This document shows positions 17,465 to 23,297 of a stretch of 23,297 nucleotides of DNA, one piece after another. The stretch covers positions 1 through 23,297 of the forward strand of contig JAHHKH010000025.1 of the NCBI GenBank assembly GCA_018679695.1, given 5' to 3'. The notes beneath the pieces are model-generated. The model saw only the letters and a program-made list of their open reading frames with translations. It had not been told where the DNA came from and made no database searches. A program made the position numbers and the translations under genes. Position 1 is the first letter of the stretch. Each line of letters opens with the position of its first letter. The stretch comes from Maribacter sp. (GTDB lineage Bacteria > Bacteroidota > Bacteroidia > Flavobacteriales > Flavobacteriaceae).

Positions 17465-19315
17465 CTATAAATCGTTGGTGGTGATTATACCAACCAATTT
17501 TTTATCGCGGACCACGGGTAAACAATTGATTTTATGGGTCTGCATTAAGTCTCTGGCCTCCTCCAAAGGTGTTCCTGGGGTCACTGTAATCAAATCTTTC
17601 TGCATGATTTTCCCAATGCTTTGCCCATGCTTTTTTGGTTGATCCAAATATTTACCAACATCGGTCCATGTTAATAGGCCCACTAAATCCAAATGGTCAT
17701 TAAGAATAGGGACGTGATGGATGTTTTTCCATTGCATCATTCTCAAAACCAGTTCCATACTATCATTTTCCTGGGCGGTAATGGTCCTGATGATCATGCG
17801 CTCCCCAACTTTTCTGTTGCTTTCGGGTATTTTGAATTCGTCACCTCTCGGTAATTGCCAAGCATCGACATTATATCCCTTCTCCTGTCTTTCATGCATG
17901 GTTGCGCATAATATTTTGAGTGCATCGGGTGTCTTATACTCTTTACTAAGTTTTCGGAAAGCTTCTACAATCCACCTAGAACCGTTTCTGGATTTTATTC
18001 GCTGTTTGATAATTCGTAAATAGTACTCGGCATCAGCTGGGGCGACATTCATACGATACAATCCCCTATACGCCATGGGTAATAAGTGGTCCAATAGAAG
18101 ATCTTGGCTTGAAATGAGTTTATTCTTCCAATAAAACTGGGTGGCCATACCATATCTTGCCGCATTAAAGAAATTGCTTTTCACATCCCGAAAATCCATT
18201 TTGGTATGTACGTTATCAAGTTCTTTGGGCCTTCCTTTCATGACGCCGACCCATAACATCATATTCGCGATTTCATCGGCAGTTGAGGGTCCTGAAGGAA
18301 TGTATCTGTTCTCAATACGAATATGGGGTTTGCCATCCGTGGTCCCATAACAGAGCCTATTCCATTTATAGACAGTACCTATATGTAATTTCAGTGCTTT
18401 TAGTTTCGGAGTCTTCCCATTATCCAAATCGGTCATGCTATCCGAATCAAGCTCGGTGGTTATCAGGCTTCTAAATCCTACAACCGTATCCTTAATAAAA
18501 TCTGCCGCAGAGCCCTGTGCCCAGTTATTGCCAAATCCCACTCTAGGTTCCCTTTCGTTCAAGACAAAAGTACTTGCCCGGGTATCCACGCTTTGGGCAA
18601 AAAGCGCAATACGGGTTTCCTCCCATAGTTCACGTCCCATTAATAAGGGTGAGTTTGTACAGATTGAAAGAATGGGGCCGGCAATAGCCTGTGCCCAATT
18701 GTACATTTCGGCAAAATCCTCGGGATCTACTTGCAAATGGGACTGAAAACTGGTATTACACCCCTCATAAAGTATTGAATCATGCTTTAAATTAAGTTCA
18801 TCAACTCCCTTAATGTGCAACTCTATGTCGTTCTTTCTTACTTCTTTTATGGCTTCATTCAATACTACATACCGTTTTAAGGGCGTCATATACGAGGGGC
18901 CAATGTGCTTTGTTCGGATAGTGGGTAAAATACCGGTTAACATGATTTGGGTATCATGTTTTTTTGCAACCTCTTTCACCTGATCCAGAAGTGAATTCAA
19001 ATCCTTGTGTAAAGTCGAAAAGCATTTACCTCGCAGCTCCTGTGGGTCCAGGTTTATCTCAAGATTGTACAATGCAATTTCAGATGTAAAATAGTCCGGA
19101 TCAAGTTCTTTCAATATTTCACTGGCATTATTGGCGGGTTCCCATTCCTTGTTTACCAAACAAAACTCCTGTTCCGCACCAATTCTTGTCACATCTTTTT
19201 CAAACATGTCATTTTCGAGCATATGCTCCAAAGCTTTAATGTCTGACATAAGATGTTTTATGTAAACGGCTTTATTCCCGTTTCCAATTAATTTTTCAAC
19301 ATTTAATTCTCCCAT
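17465..19315 (-). CDS. GCS2-type glutamate-cysteine-ligase-like carboxylate-amine ligase fused to a CBS domain pair
   Basis: A 616-residue two-part protein. Residues about 40-490 are a GCS2-type ATP-dependent carboxylate-amine ligase: RIGAEQEFCLV (44-54, metal-binding Glu), LEINLDPQEL (85-94), SFQSHLQVDPEDF (189-201), ICTNSPLLMGREL (218-230) and the basic HIRIENRYIPSGP (331-343). Residues about 507-557 and 570-616 are two CBS motifs (VPILNDHLDLVGLLTWTDV; CLPVVRDKKLVGIITTNDL), which in other proteins bind adenine nucleotides or S-adenosyl compounds and regulate the attached enzyme. The ligase family forms gamma-glutamyl or similar amide bonds. True glutathione synthesis is not indicated, since no gshB is present. 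ATG 19315 gives a full N-terminus. It is first gene of a two-gene operon with the deacylase and has a good promoter at 19372-19402. Product, amine and CBS ligand are unknown. Confidence 0.85.
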   Translation of the reverse strand: MGELNVEKLIGNGNKAVYIKHLMSDIKALEHMLENDMFEKDVTRIGAEQEFCLVNKEWEPANNASEILKELDPDYFTSEIALYNLEINLDPQELRGKCFSTLHKDLNSLLDQVKEVAKKHDTQIMLTGILPTIRTKHIGPSYMTPLKRYVVLNEAIKEVRKNDIELHIKGVDELNLKHDSILYEGCNTSFQSHLQVDPEDFAEMYNWAQAIAGPILSICTNSPLLMGRELWEETRIALFAQSVDTRASTFVLNEREPRVGFGNNWAQGSAADFIKDTVVGFRSLITTELDSDSMTDLDNGKTPKLKALKLHIGTVYKWNRLCYGTTDGKPHIRIENRYIPSGPSTADEIANMMLWVGVMKGRPKELDNVHTKMDFRDVKSNFFNAARYGMATQFYWKNKLISSQDLLLDHLLPMAYRGLYRMNVAPADAEYYLRIIKQRIKSRNGSRWIVEAFRKLSKEYKTPDALKILCATMHERQEKGYNVDAWQLPRGDEFKIPESNRKVGERMIIRTITAQENDSMELVLRMMQWKNIHHVPILNDHLDLVGLLTWTDVGKYLDQPKKHGQSIGKIMQKDLITVTPGTPLEEARDLMQTHKINCLPVVRDKKLVGIITTNDL

Positions 19316-19371
19316 TCTAATTATTGATGTTAAGGTAGACCTGTTTTAGCCGGAATAGATTTTATTCGACA

Positions 19372-19402
19372 CAATATAGAACCTTTTTAGGCTGTCAACA
19401 AA
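19372..19402 (-). promoter_or_regulatory. Promoter of the GCS2-CBS / deacylase operon
   Basis: Minus-strand TTTG (19402-19399), then a 20-nt spacer, then TATATTG (19378-19372). Spacing and both elements fit the Bacteroidetes -33 TTTG / -7 TAnnTTTG pattern, the -7 being one T short. The predicted leader to ATG 19315 is about 50 nt. This is the best two-part promoter in the window. Confidence 0.5.
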
Positions 19403-19415
19403 TGACAAATGTCAT
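19398..19415. promoter_or_regulatory. Inverted repeat and tandem heptamer overlapping the -33 element (operator candidate)
   Basis: ATGACA-AA-TGTCAT (19402-19415) has perfect 6-bp arms. It overlaps a tandem repeat of ACAAATG at 19398-19404 and 19405-19411. It sits directly on and upstream of the -33 of the minus-strand operon and about 25 bp upstream of the rnpA -7, so a dimeric regulator here could act on either. Confidence 0.4.
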
Positions 19416-19439
19416 AAAACATATGCATGCTTTTTTAAT

Positions 19440-19447
19440 TACTTTTG
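19440..19447 (+). promoter_or_regulatory. Candidate -7 promoter element for rnpA
   Basis: TACTTTTG is an exact match to TAnnTTTG. No TTTG is seen 19-21 bp upstream. Transcription would start near 19453, placing the hairpin at 19461 in the 5' leader. Confidence 0.4.
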
Positions 19448-19460
19448 AGGTGCAGGGGAA

Positions 19461-19482
19461 ATATCGCCTTTATGGCGCATAT
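19461..19482 (+). promoter_or_regulatory. Leader hairpin upstream of rnpA
   Basis: ATATCGCC-TTTAT-GGCG(C)ATAT: a 4-bp G/C core extended by 4 A-T pairs with one bulged C and a 5-nt loop. It lies 46 bp before the TTG start of rnpA and has no T-run after it, so a structured leader is more likely than a terminator. Confidence 0.4.
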
Positions 19483-19528
19483 TGCATAAGGAATTATCCC
19501 CATCGTCGGATAAGCACATAAACCATCA

Positions 19529-19939
19529 TTGTTGAAATCACAGAAGAAACAGGCCCTCTATAAATTTCCGAAAAAAGAAAAGCTTAAAAGCAAGAAGCTC
19601 TTGGAAAAGCTTTTTAACGAAGGGCAATCACTTACAGGTTTTCCACTAAGGCTTTTGTACTTAAAGATTGAAAGCCCAACAAAGGTAAAATTCAAAACAG
19701 CGGTAGCCGTTCCTAAAAAGAACTTTAAAAGTGCAGTCAAAAGAAACCGCATAAAGAGATTGTTACGAGAGGCATATCGATTGAACAAACACTTGCTTTT
19801 TAACAATAGTGAGGGAAACTTTGCGTTTCTAATTTTATATCTTGGCAAAGAACTTCCGAACTACCATGAGGTAGAAAAAGGGATGCAGTTAATACTTCAA
19901 AAATTTCTAAATACGATTGATGATGCGAAAGATGATTAA
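19529..19939 (+). CDS. rnpA: Ribonuclease P protein component
   Basis: A 136-residue basic protein, the RNase P protein subunit that assists the catalytic RNA in trimming tRNA 5' leaders. Diagnostic features are FPKKEKLKSKKL at 13-24, the aromatic/basic strand FPLRLLYL (38-45), and the RNR-type signature KRNRIKRLLREAYR (71-84). The start is TTG: two TTG codons stand in tandem at 19529 and 19532 and either could be used; no in-frame ATG precedes the conserved region. The usual upstream partner rpmH is absent here. The 3' end overlaps the S41 protease start. Predicted 5' leader carries a hairpin. Confidence 0.95.
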   Translation: MLKSQKKQALYKFPKKEKLKSKKLLEKLFNEGQSLTGFPLRLLYLKIESPTKVKFKTAVAVPKKNFKSAVKRNRIKRLLREAYRLNKHLLFNNSEGNFAFLILYLGKELPNYHEVEKGMQLILQKFLNTIDDAKDD

Positions 19940-21551
19940 GAAAAAGGTTTTGGTCCCCGTGTTGGCCGTTACTTTTTTAATTGTTGGTAGTAGTTTTAAG
20001 AGCGATTTTTTCGAAATCGCAAAACAGATTGAGATATTCACAACCCTCTTCAAGGAGTTGAATATGAACTATGTAGATGAGACCAATCCCGCCGAGTTAA
20101 TGGACACTGCGATCAAGAATATGCTCAATGAACTCGATCCCTATACTAAATTCTTAAATGAGCAGGATGTTGAGGCATACAAGATCAATAATGCCGGTGA
20201 ATATTCAGGTATTGGGGCTTTGGTGCGTTCCTATAAAGATCGACTCCTGGTGATAGAACCGTATAAGGATTATCCTGCGGATAAGGCTGGTTTAAAAGCC
20301 GGTGATGAGATTGTTAAAATTGGGAATATCAACGTGTCCGACTTTGATGACAATGCCAGTGAGTTACTAAAAGGAGCCAACAATTCCACAGTTTCAATTA
20401 CCTATAAAAGACTTGGCAAAATCAATACCACAACGATAAAACGTGAAGCCATTGAAGTTGATGCCGTGCCGTTTTATCAAATGGTAGATGACAAAACAGG
20501 ATATATTGTGCTGGCAAAGTTCAATGCCAAGGCATCCTCCCAAACAAAGGCCGCTCTAATTGACCTCAAAGGAAAGGGAGCGACAACTATTATCTTGGAT
20601 TTACGCGGAAATCCCGGTGGATTATTGTCCGAAGCCATCAACGTGACCAATCTTTTTGTGCCTAAAGGGGAATTGATTGTGACCACAAAGTCAAAAGTAA
20701 AGAAGTTCAATTCGGAATATAGGACCAAGAATAAACCTGTAGATACCGAAATACCCCTTGTAGTTTTGGTCAATGGGAGTAGCGCTTCTGCTAGTGAGAT
20801 CGTATCGGGCAGTTTACAGGATTTGGATCGTGCCGTAATTATGGGTGCTCGTAGCTTCGGCAAAGGTTTGGTCCAAAGACCTATGAAACTTACTTATGGC
20901 ACGCAACTAAAGGTAACCATAAGCCGATATTATACCTCCTCTGGAAGATGTATACAATCTTTGGATTATTGGAATAGGGATGAGGAAGGCAAAGCTGTGC
21001 GCAACACCCAATTCAATGAATTCAAAACCAGAAACGGTCGCAAGGTTCAAGACGGTGGGGGTGTATTGCCCGATCTCATCATCGATGAACTCAATACCAA
21101 TTCCTTGACCAAGGCATTGGAGCAAAACAATGTTATTTTTGATTTTGCGACTGACTATCACTATCAAAATACCATTGAAAGTTTAGGTGGAATTTCTTTT
21201 TCGGAAAATGATTACAATGATTTCAAGGCGTTTGTTTCGCAAAGTGATTTTTCTTACGAGACTACATCCGAAAAGGCGATCAAAGAAGCCATGGGCACTG
21301 AGGATAGTGAACTTTTAGGAGCCACTGTTCAAGAAAATTACAAAACGCTTTTATCGGAAATCGAGAAAAGTAAATTCATGGCCCTGGATAAATATCGCAA
21401 GGAAATCCAAAAAAAATTGGAAGACGAAATCGTAAAAAGATACTTTTACAGGGAAGGCCTATTTGAGTTTTATCTGACCCACGATGAGGCAATCTTGGCG
21501 GCCACCGAACTCTTATCCAACGAAGGTAAATATAGGGGGATATTACAATAG
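19923..21551 (+). CDS. S41 family C-terminal processing peptidase with PDZ domain
   Basis: A CtpA/Prc-like envelope protease of about 542 residues. An N-terminal hydrophobic segment (KKKVLVPVLAVTFLIVGSSF) serves as signal or anchor. A PDZ domain follows at about 92-168 (EYSGIGALV ... KAGLKAGDEIVKIGNINVSD), then the S41 core with LDLRGNPGGLLSEA (226-239), the nucleophile motif NGSSASASE (284-292) and the catalytic Lys314 in RSFGKGLVQ. About 160 C-terminal residues form a helical tail after GVLPDLIIDEL. The start is ambiguous: TTG 19917, ATG 19920, ATG 19923 and ATG 19932 are all in frame and all overlap rnpA. I take 19923. The overlap implies translational coupling to rnpA, an arrangement I recall from other Flavobacteria. 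Likely substrates are misfolded or C-terminally tagged periplasmic proteins. Confidence 0.93.
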   Translation: MRKMIKKKVLVPVLAVTFLIVGSSFKSDFFEIAKQIEIFTTLFKELNMNYVDETNPAELMDTAIKNMLNELDPYTKFLNEQDVEAYKINNAGEYSGIGALVRSYKDRLLVIEPYKDYPADKAGLKAGDEIVKIGNINVSDFDDNASELLKGANNSTVSITYKRLGKINTTTIKREAIEVDAVPFYQMVDDKTGYIVLAKFNAKASSQTKAALIDLKGKGATTIILDLRGNPGGLLSEAINVTNLFVPKGELIVTTKSKVKKFNSEYRTKNKPVDTEIPLVVLVNGSSASASEIVSGSLQDLDRAVIMGARSFGKGLVQRPMKLTYGTQLKVTISRYYTSSGRCIQSLDYWNRDEEGKAVRNTQFNEFKTRNGRKVQDGGGVLPDLIIDELNTNSLTKALEQNNVIFDFATDYHYQNTIESLGGISFSENDYNDFKAFVSQSDFSYETTSEKAIKEAMGTEDSELLGATVQENYKTLLSEIEKSKFMALDKYRKEIQKKLEDEIVKRYFYREGLFEFYLTHDEAILAATELLSNEGKYRGILQ

Positions 21552-21565
21552 TTTGCGAAGCTATT
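21547..21565. terminator. Hairpin at the S41 / DUF1080 convergent junction
   Basis: AATAGTTT-GCG-AAGCTATT folds into an 8-bp stem (one G-T wobble) with a 3-nt loop. It covers both stop codons, the TAG of S41 (21549-21551) and the minus-strand TAG (21561-21563). No T-run on either strand, so termination is plausible but not proven; it may instead protect 3' ends. Confidence 0.45.
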
Positions 21566-22433
21566 TGTAGATGCAATTACCTGGATCTGATTTTACATAA
21601 TATTTCCGGTAATTAACGGCCTTTGGATCCATGCATCCTTTTAAATTTCTAATTCTTAGATTTCGAAAGTCAATGGGCTGGCCTTCGCTTTGCAATGCAA
21701 TATAACCAGTTGTTAACAATTGACCGTCTTTCTTTATTTTTGGGTCAAATCGCTCAACTACCCCACCCCCTATTTGTGGCTTTGTATATTGTAGAACTTC
21801 CTTGCCGTTTATAATATGCGTGACCAATGAATCGGCTAAAACGATTAGCTCTGCTTTTACCCATTGATTTCCAAAGAAAGTATCAGAACTGGAGTTTATA
21901 CAGTGTCTAGGATCAATTTTACCATCATAAACAACATCGGTCCCTGGTGAACACATATTGCCCGTTGGCCTGGCTTTCCCTTTTTCCAAACCAGCCAAAA
22001 ATTGCATTTCTACAGAGATGGGCCAGTTCTGCTCCCTAAGTATCGTTTTTGGGTCTTGGCTATGGAACATAACCCCGCTATTTTTTAAGGTGTAACTTGG
22101 AGCTCCAGGGTGCAATTTGCCTACAAACCTATACTCCATCGATAAATGAAAATATGAAAACGGCTTGTTATAATACAAATGCCCAAAACGATCATCAAAA
22201 TCCCCATCATATTGATCATATCGCACTTTAATGATATCATTTTCAACCCTAAAAGTATCCCCATAATTTTCCCCTACTTCGTAATGGTGGATTTTTGTTG
22301 TCCAATTATCAATATCCCTTCCGTTGAACATATTTTCCCAACCTTTATCCGAAGATAGCGTCTTTACACTACTGCATTGCCAAATAAGCGTTACAATGCA
22401 CAAATTTCGAAGTACTTTCAAATTAGACAACAT
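21561..22433 (-). CDS. DUF1080 (3-keto-disaccharide hydrolase-like) protein with C-terminal Cys-bounded motif
   Basis: A 290-residue exported protein of the DUF1080 family, a concanavalin-like beta-sandwich found in many Bacteroidetes glycan hydrolases and binding proteins. Family marks are NMFNGRDIDNWTTK (34-47), GHLYYNKPFSYFHLSMEYRF (84-103), NSGVMFHSQ (117-125), WPISVEMQFL (136-145) and the closing GYIALQSEGQPIDFRNLRIR. A hydrophobic N-terminus ends at IWQC (Cys20); the lipobox is not canonical, so lipidation is uncertain. The last 25 residues (266-290) match the GCxDPxAxNY...DxGxCxY motif that decorates many marine Bacteroidetes secreted proteins, here a single, slightly degenerate copy with Cys267 and Cys287. 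It converges on the S41 gene; no glycan-utilisation genes adjoin it, so it stands alone. Confidence 0.85.
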   Translation of the reverse strand: MLSNLKVLRNLCIVTLIWQCSSVKTLSSDKGWENMFNGRDIDNWTTKIHHYEVGENYGDTFRVENDIIKVRYDQYDGDFDDRFGHLYYNKPFSYFHLSMEYRFVGKLHPGAPSYTLKNSGVMFHSQDPKTILREQNWPISVEMQFLAGLEKGKARPTGNMCSPGTDVVYDGKIDPRHCINSSSDTFFGNQWVKAELIVLADSLVTHIINGKEVLQYTKPQIGGGVVERFDPKIKKDGQLLTTGYIALQSEGQPIDFRNLRIRNLKGCMDPKAVNYRKYYVKSDPGNCIYK

Positions 22434-22694
22434 GCCCTGTATTTTGATGATTAGTACTGTAAGATACTATAAGTTTTAGTCTATAGGCTTATAAACCGCT
22501 TTTACGACAAACATTTTAAGCGGATTGGGATATGAATCTAGTGGTATGCCTGTACATAAGTAATGAAGTTATTGCCAATAGCGGCTTAAATCTATAGAAT
22601 AACGGTTTAGATCATTTAAATTTATATTTCAATCAAATATTTCTGAATAAGCGCGATATATATTGAAGTTCAGCACTATCACCAAATTTAAATT
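22434..22694. other. Divergent intergenic region between DUF1080 and the PqqB-like gene
   Basis: 261 bp, very AT-rich. It contains an inverted repeat CCGCTT (22496-22501) / AAGCGG (22518-22523) with a 16-nt loop, a related AGCGG about 60 bp further on, and TATATTG (22659-22665), a -7-like element one T short about 30 bp before the right-hand gene. No convincing -33 and no small ORF seen. Confidence 0.5.
22496..22523. repeat. Inverted repeat CCGCTT / AAGCGG
   Basis: Perfect 6-bp arms separated by 16 nt, the only G/C-containing island in an AT-rich intergenic region. Its position about 65 bp upstream of the DUF1080 start could make it an operator or a leader stem; function unknown. Confidence 0.3.
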
Positions 22695-23297
22695 ATGAGG
22701 AAATTATTATTTACCTTTCTATTTACTGCCCATATCGTATCATTTGCACAAAAAGAGGCAAAAGAGGGGACAGAACCTATTCCCAAGCCACAGTCCTTTA
22801 TCACATCGCACCAAGGTACCTTCGGTGGTAAAAGCATGAAATATTCGGAAGCTTCGTTTAAAACGGGTGAATTCGATATAGTTCAAACACCAAAAACTTC
22901 ATTGATTGTATTGGGCACGGCCCAAGATGCAGGCTCCCCACATATAGCCTGTGCCAAGGATTGTTGTAGGAATTTGTTGGGAAGTCCCACCGTAAGCCGA
23001 AAAGTAGTCGCCCTAGGCCTTTTGGATGTCGAAAATGAAAAAAGCTATCTCTTTGAAGCGACCCCAAATATTACCGAACAGCTCAAAATACTGAAGGGGA
23101 ATGCGCCCTTCGATGCTTCTGAAATACCAAATGGTATTTTTCTTACCCATGCGCATATAGGGCACTATACCGGTCTCATGTATTTGGGAAAAGAGGGGGT
23201 TAATACCAAAAAATCCAAGGTCTACGCCATGCCTAGGATGAAGACCTTTTTGGAAACAAATGGACCTTGGAGCCAATTGGTAATCGATGAAAATATA
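22695..23297 (+). CDS. PqqB-like MBL-fold protein, exported (3' end outside window)
   Basis: First 201 codons of an exported metallo-beta-lactamase-fold protein, truncated by the right edge. A signal peptide (MRKLLFTFLFTAHIVSFAQ) is followed by a linker (20-66), then VLGTAQDAGSPHIAC (72-86) with CAKDCCR (86-92), the layout seen in PqqB and its relatives. The metal motif reads HAHIGH (152-157) followed by YTGLMYLGKE; the Asp of the classical HxHxDH is Gly156, as if this subgroup keeps a mononuclear or altered site. PqqB itself is cytoplasmic and functions in PQQ synthesis; the signal peptide here and lack of other pqq genes argue against that role. An N-terminal THQ-like GTFGGKSMKYSEA segment may be a separate small strand element. 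Substrate unknown. Confidence 0.85.
   Translation, partial: MRKLLFTFLFTAHIVSFAQKEAKEGTEPIPKPQSFITSHQGTFGGKSMKYSEASFKTGEFDIVQTPKTSLIVLGTAQDAGSPHIACAKDCCRNLLGSPTVSRKVVALGLLDVENEKSYLFEATPNITEQLKILKGNAPFDASEIPNGIFLTHAHIGHYTGLMYLGKEGVNTKKSKVYAMPRMKTFLETNGPWSQLVIDENI

Larger units (their letters stand above)
19316..19528. other. Divergent intergenic region between the GCS2-CBS operon and rnpA
   Basis: 213 bp holding control sites for both directions: a minus-strand promoter, an overlapping inverted repeat plus tandem heptamer, a plus-strand -7 element, and a leader hairpin before rnpA. No rpmH, small ORF or RNA gene was found here. Confidence 0.6.

Noticed and set aside
16242..19315. Glutathione biosynthesis pathway
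   Set aside because: The ligase is only GCS2-like, has CBS domains, and no gshB or related gene is in the window.
20477..20863. 128-codon minus-strand ORF in the S41 gene
   Set aside because: Antisense to the catalytic core of S41 with no family features.
22695..23297. PQQ biosynthesis locus
   Set aside because: Only a PqqB-like fold is seen, with a signal peptide; no pqqA, pqqC, pqqD or pqqE nearby in the window.
1..23297. CRISPR, tRNA, rRNA, IS or phage features
   Set aside because: No spaced direct-repeat array, cloverleaf, rRNA-like segment, transposase or integrase was seen by eye on either strand.

Overview
The window looks like a chromosomal segment of a marine-type Flavobacteriaceae (Bacteroidetes). 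Four things point there: AT-rich intergenic DNA with few Shine-Dalgarno sites, promoter elements of the Bacteroidetes type (TAnnTTTG at -7), many secreted proteins and lipoproteins, and gene families typical of the phylum (OMP_b-brl_3-type outer-membrane barrel, PD40/TolB-like propeller lipoprotein, DUF1080 protein, S41 protease next to rnpA). I see no insertion sequence, phage gene, tRNA, rRNA or CRISPR array. Genus assignment is not possible by eye.

Layout. 1-4206: an M28 metallopeptidase (cut by the left edge) diverges from a TolB-like propeller lipoprotein, which converges on an 812-codon outer-membrane barrel protein. 4207-6657: lepA (EF-4, TTG start) with a leader and two -7-like elements, then a small hypothetical ORF. 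6658-11673: an ion-transport block. A CPA-type cation:proton antiporter with a TrkA-N-like cytoplasmic domain diverges from a two-gene operon of a tandem-Usp protein and a SulP anion transporter carrying a long unassigned C-terminal extension. A 17-bp palindrome lies between the divergent starts. 11759-16222: an MBL-fold hydrolase, an S8 subtilase lipoprotein and an M1 metallopeptidase, the last two tightly linked. 16242-19315 (minus strand): a GCS2-type carboxylate-amine ligase fused to a CBS pair, followed 2 nt later by an aspartoacylase/AstE-family deacylase. 19529-21551: rnpA overlapping an S41 C-terminal processing peptidase. 21561-22433: a DUF1080 protein with a cysteine-bounded tail. 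22695-end: a PqqB-like MBL protein cut by the right edge.

How the genes work together. Most units are housekeeping or envelope/peptide-catabolism genes. Two units look like coherent small systems of unclear purpose. One is the antiporter / Usp-SulP block, which fits coordinated Na+/H+ and anion (bicarbonate or sulfate) homeostasis. The other is the GCS2-CBS + deacylase operon, which pairs an enzyme family that makes amide bonds with one that breaks them, with a likely nucleotide-sensing module on the ligase. The second is my best candidate for an uncharacterised system. It has a good Bacteroidetes promoter with an inverted repeat against its -33 element.
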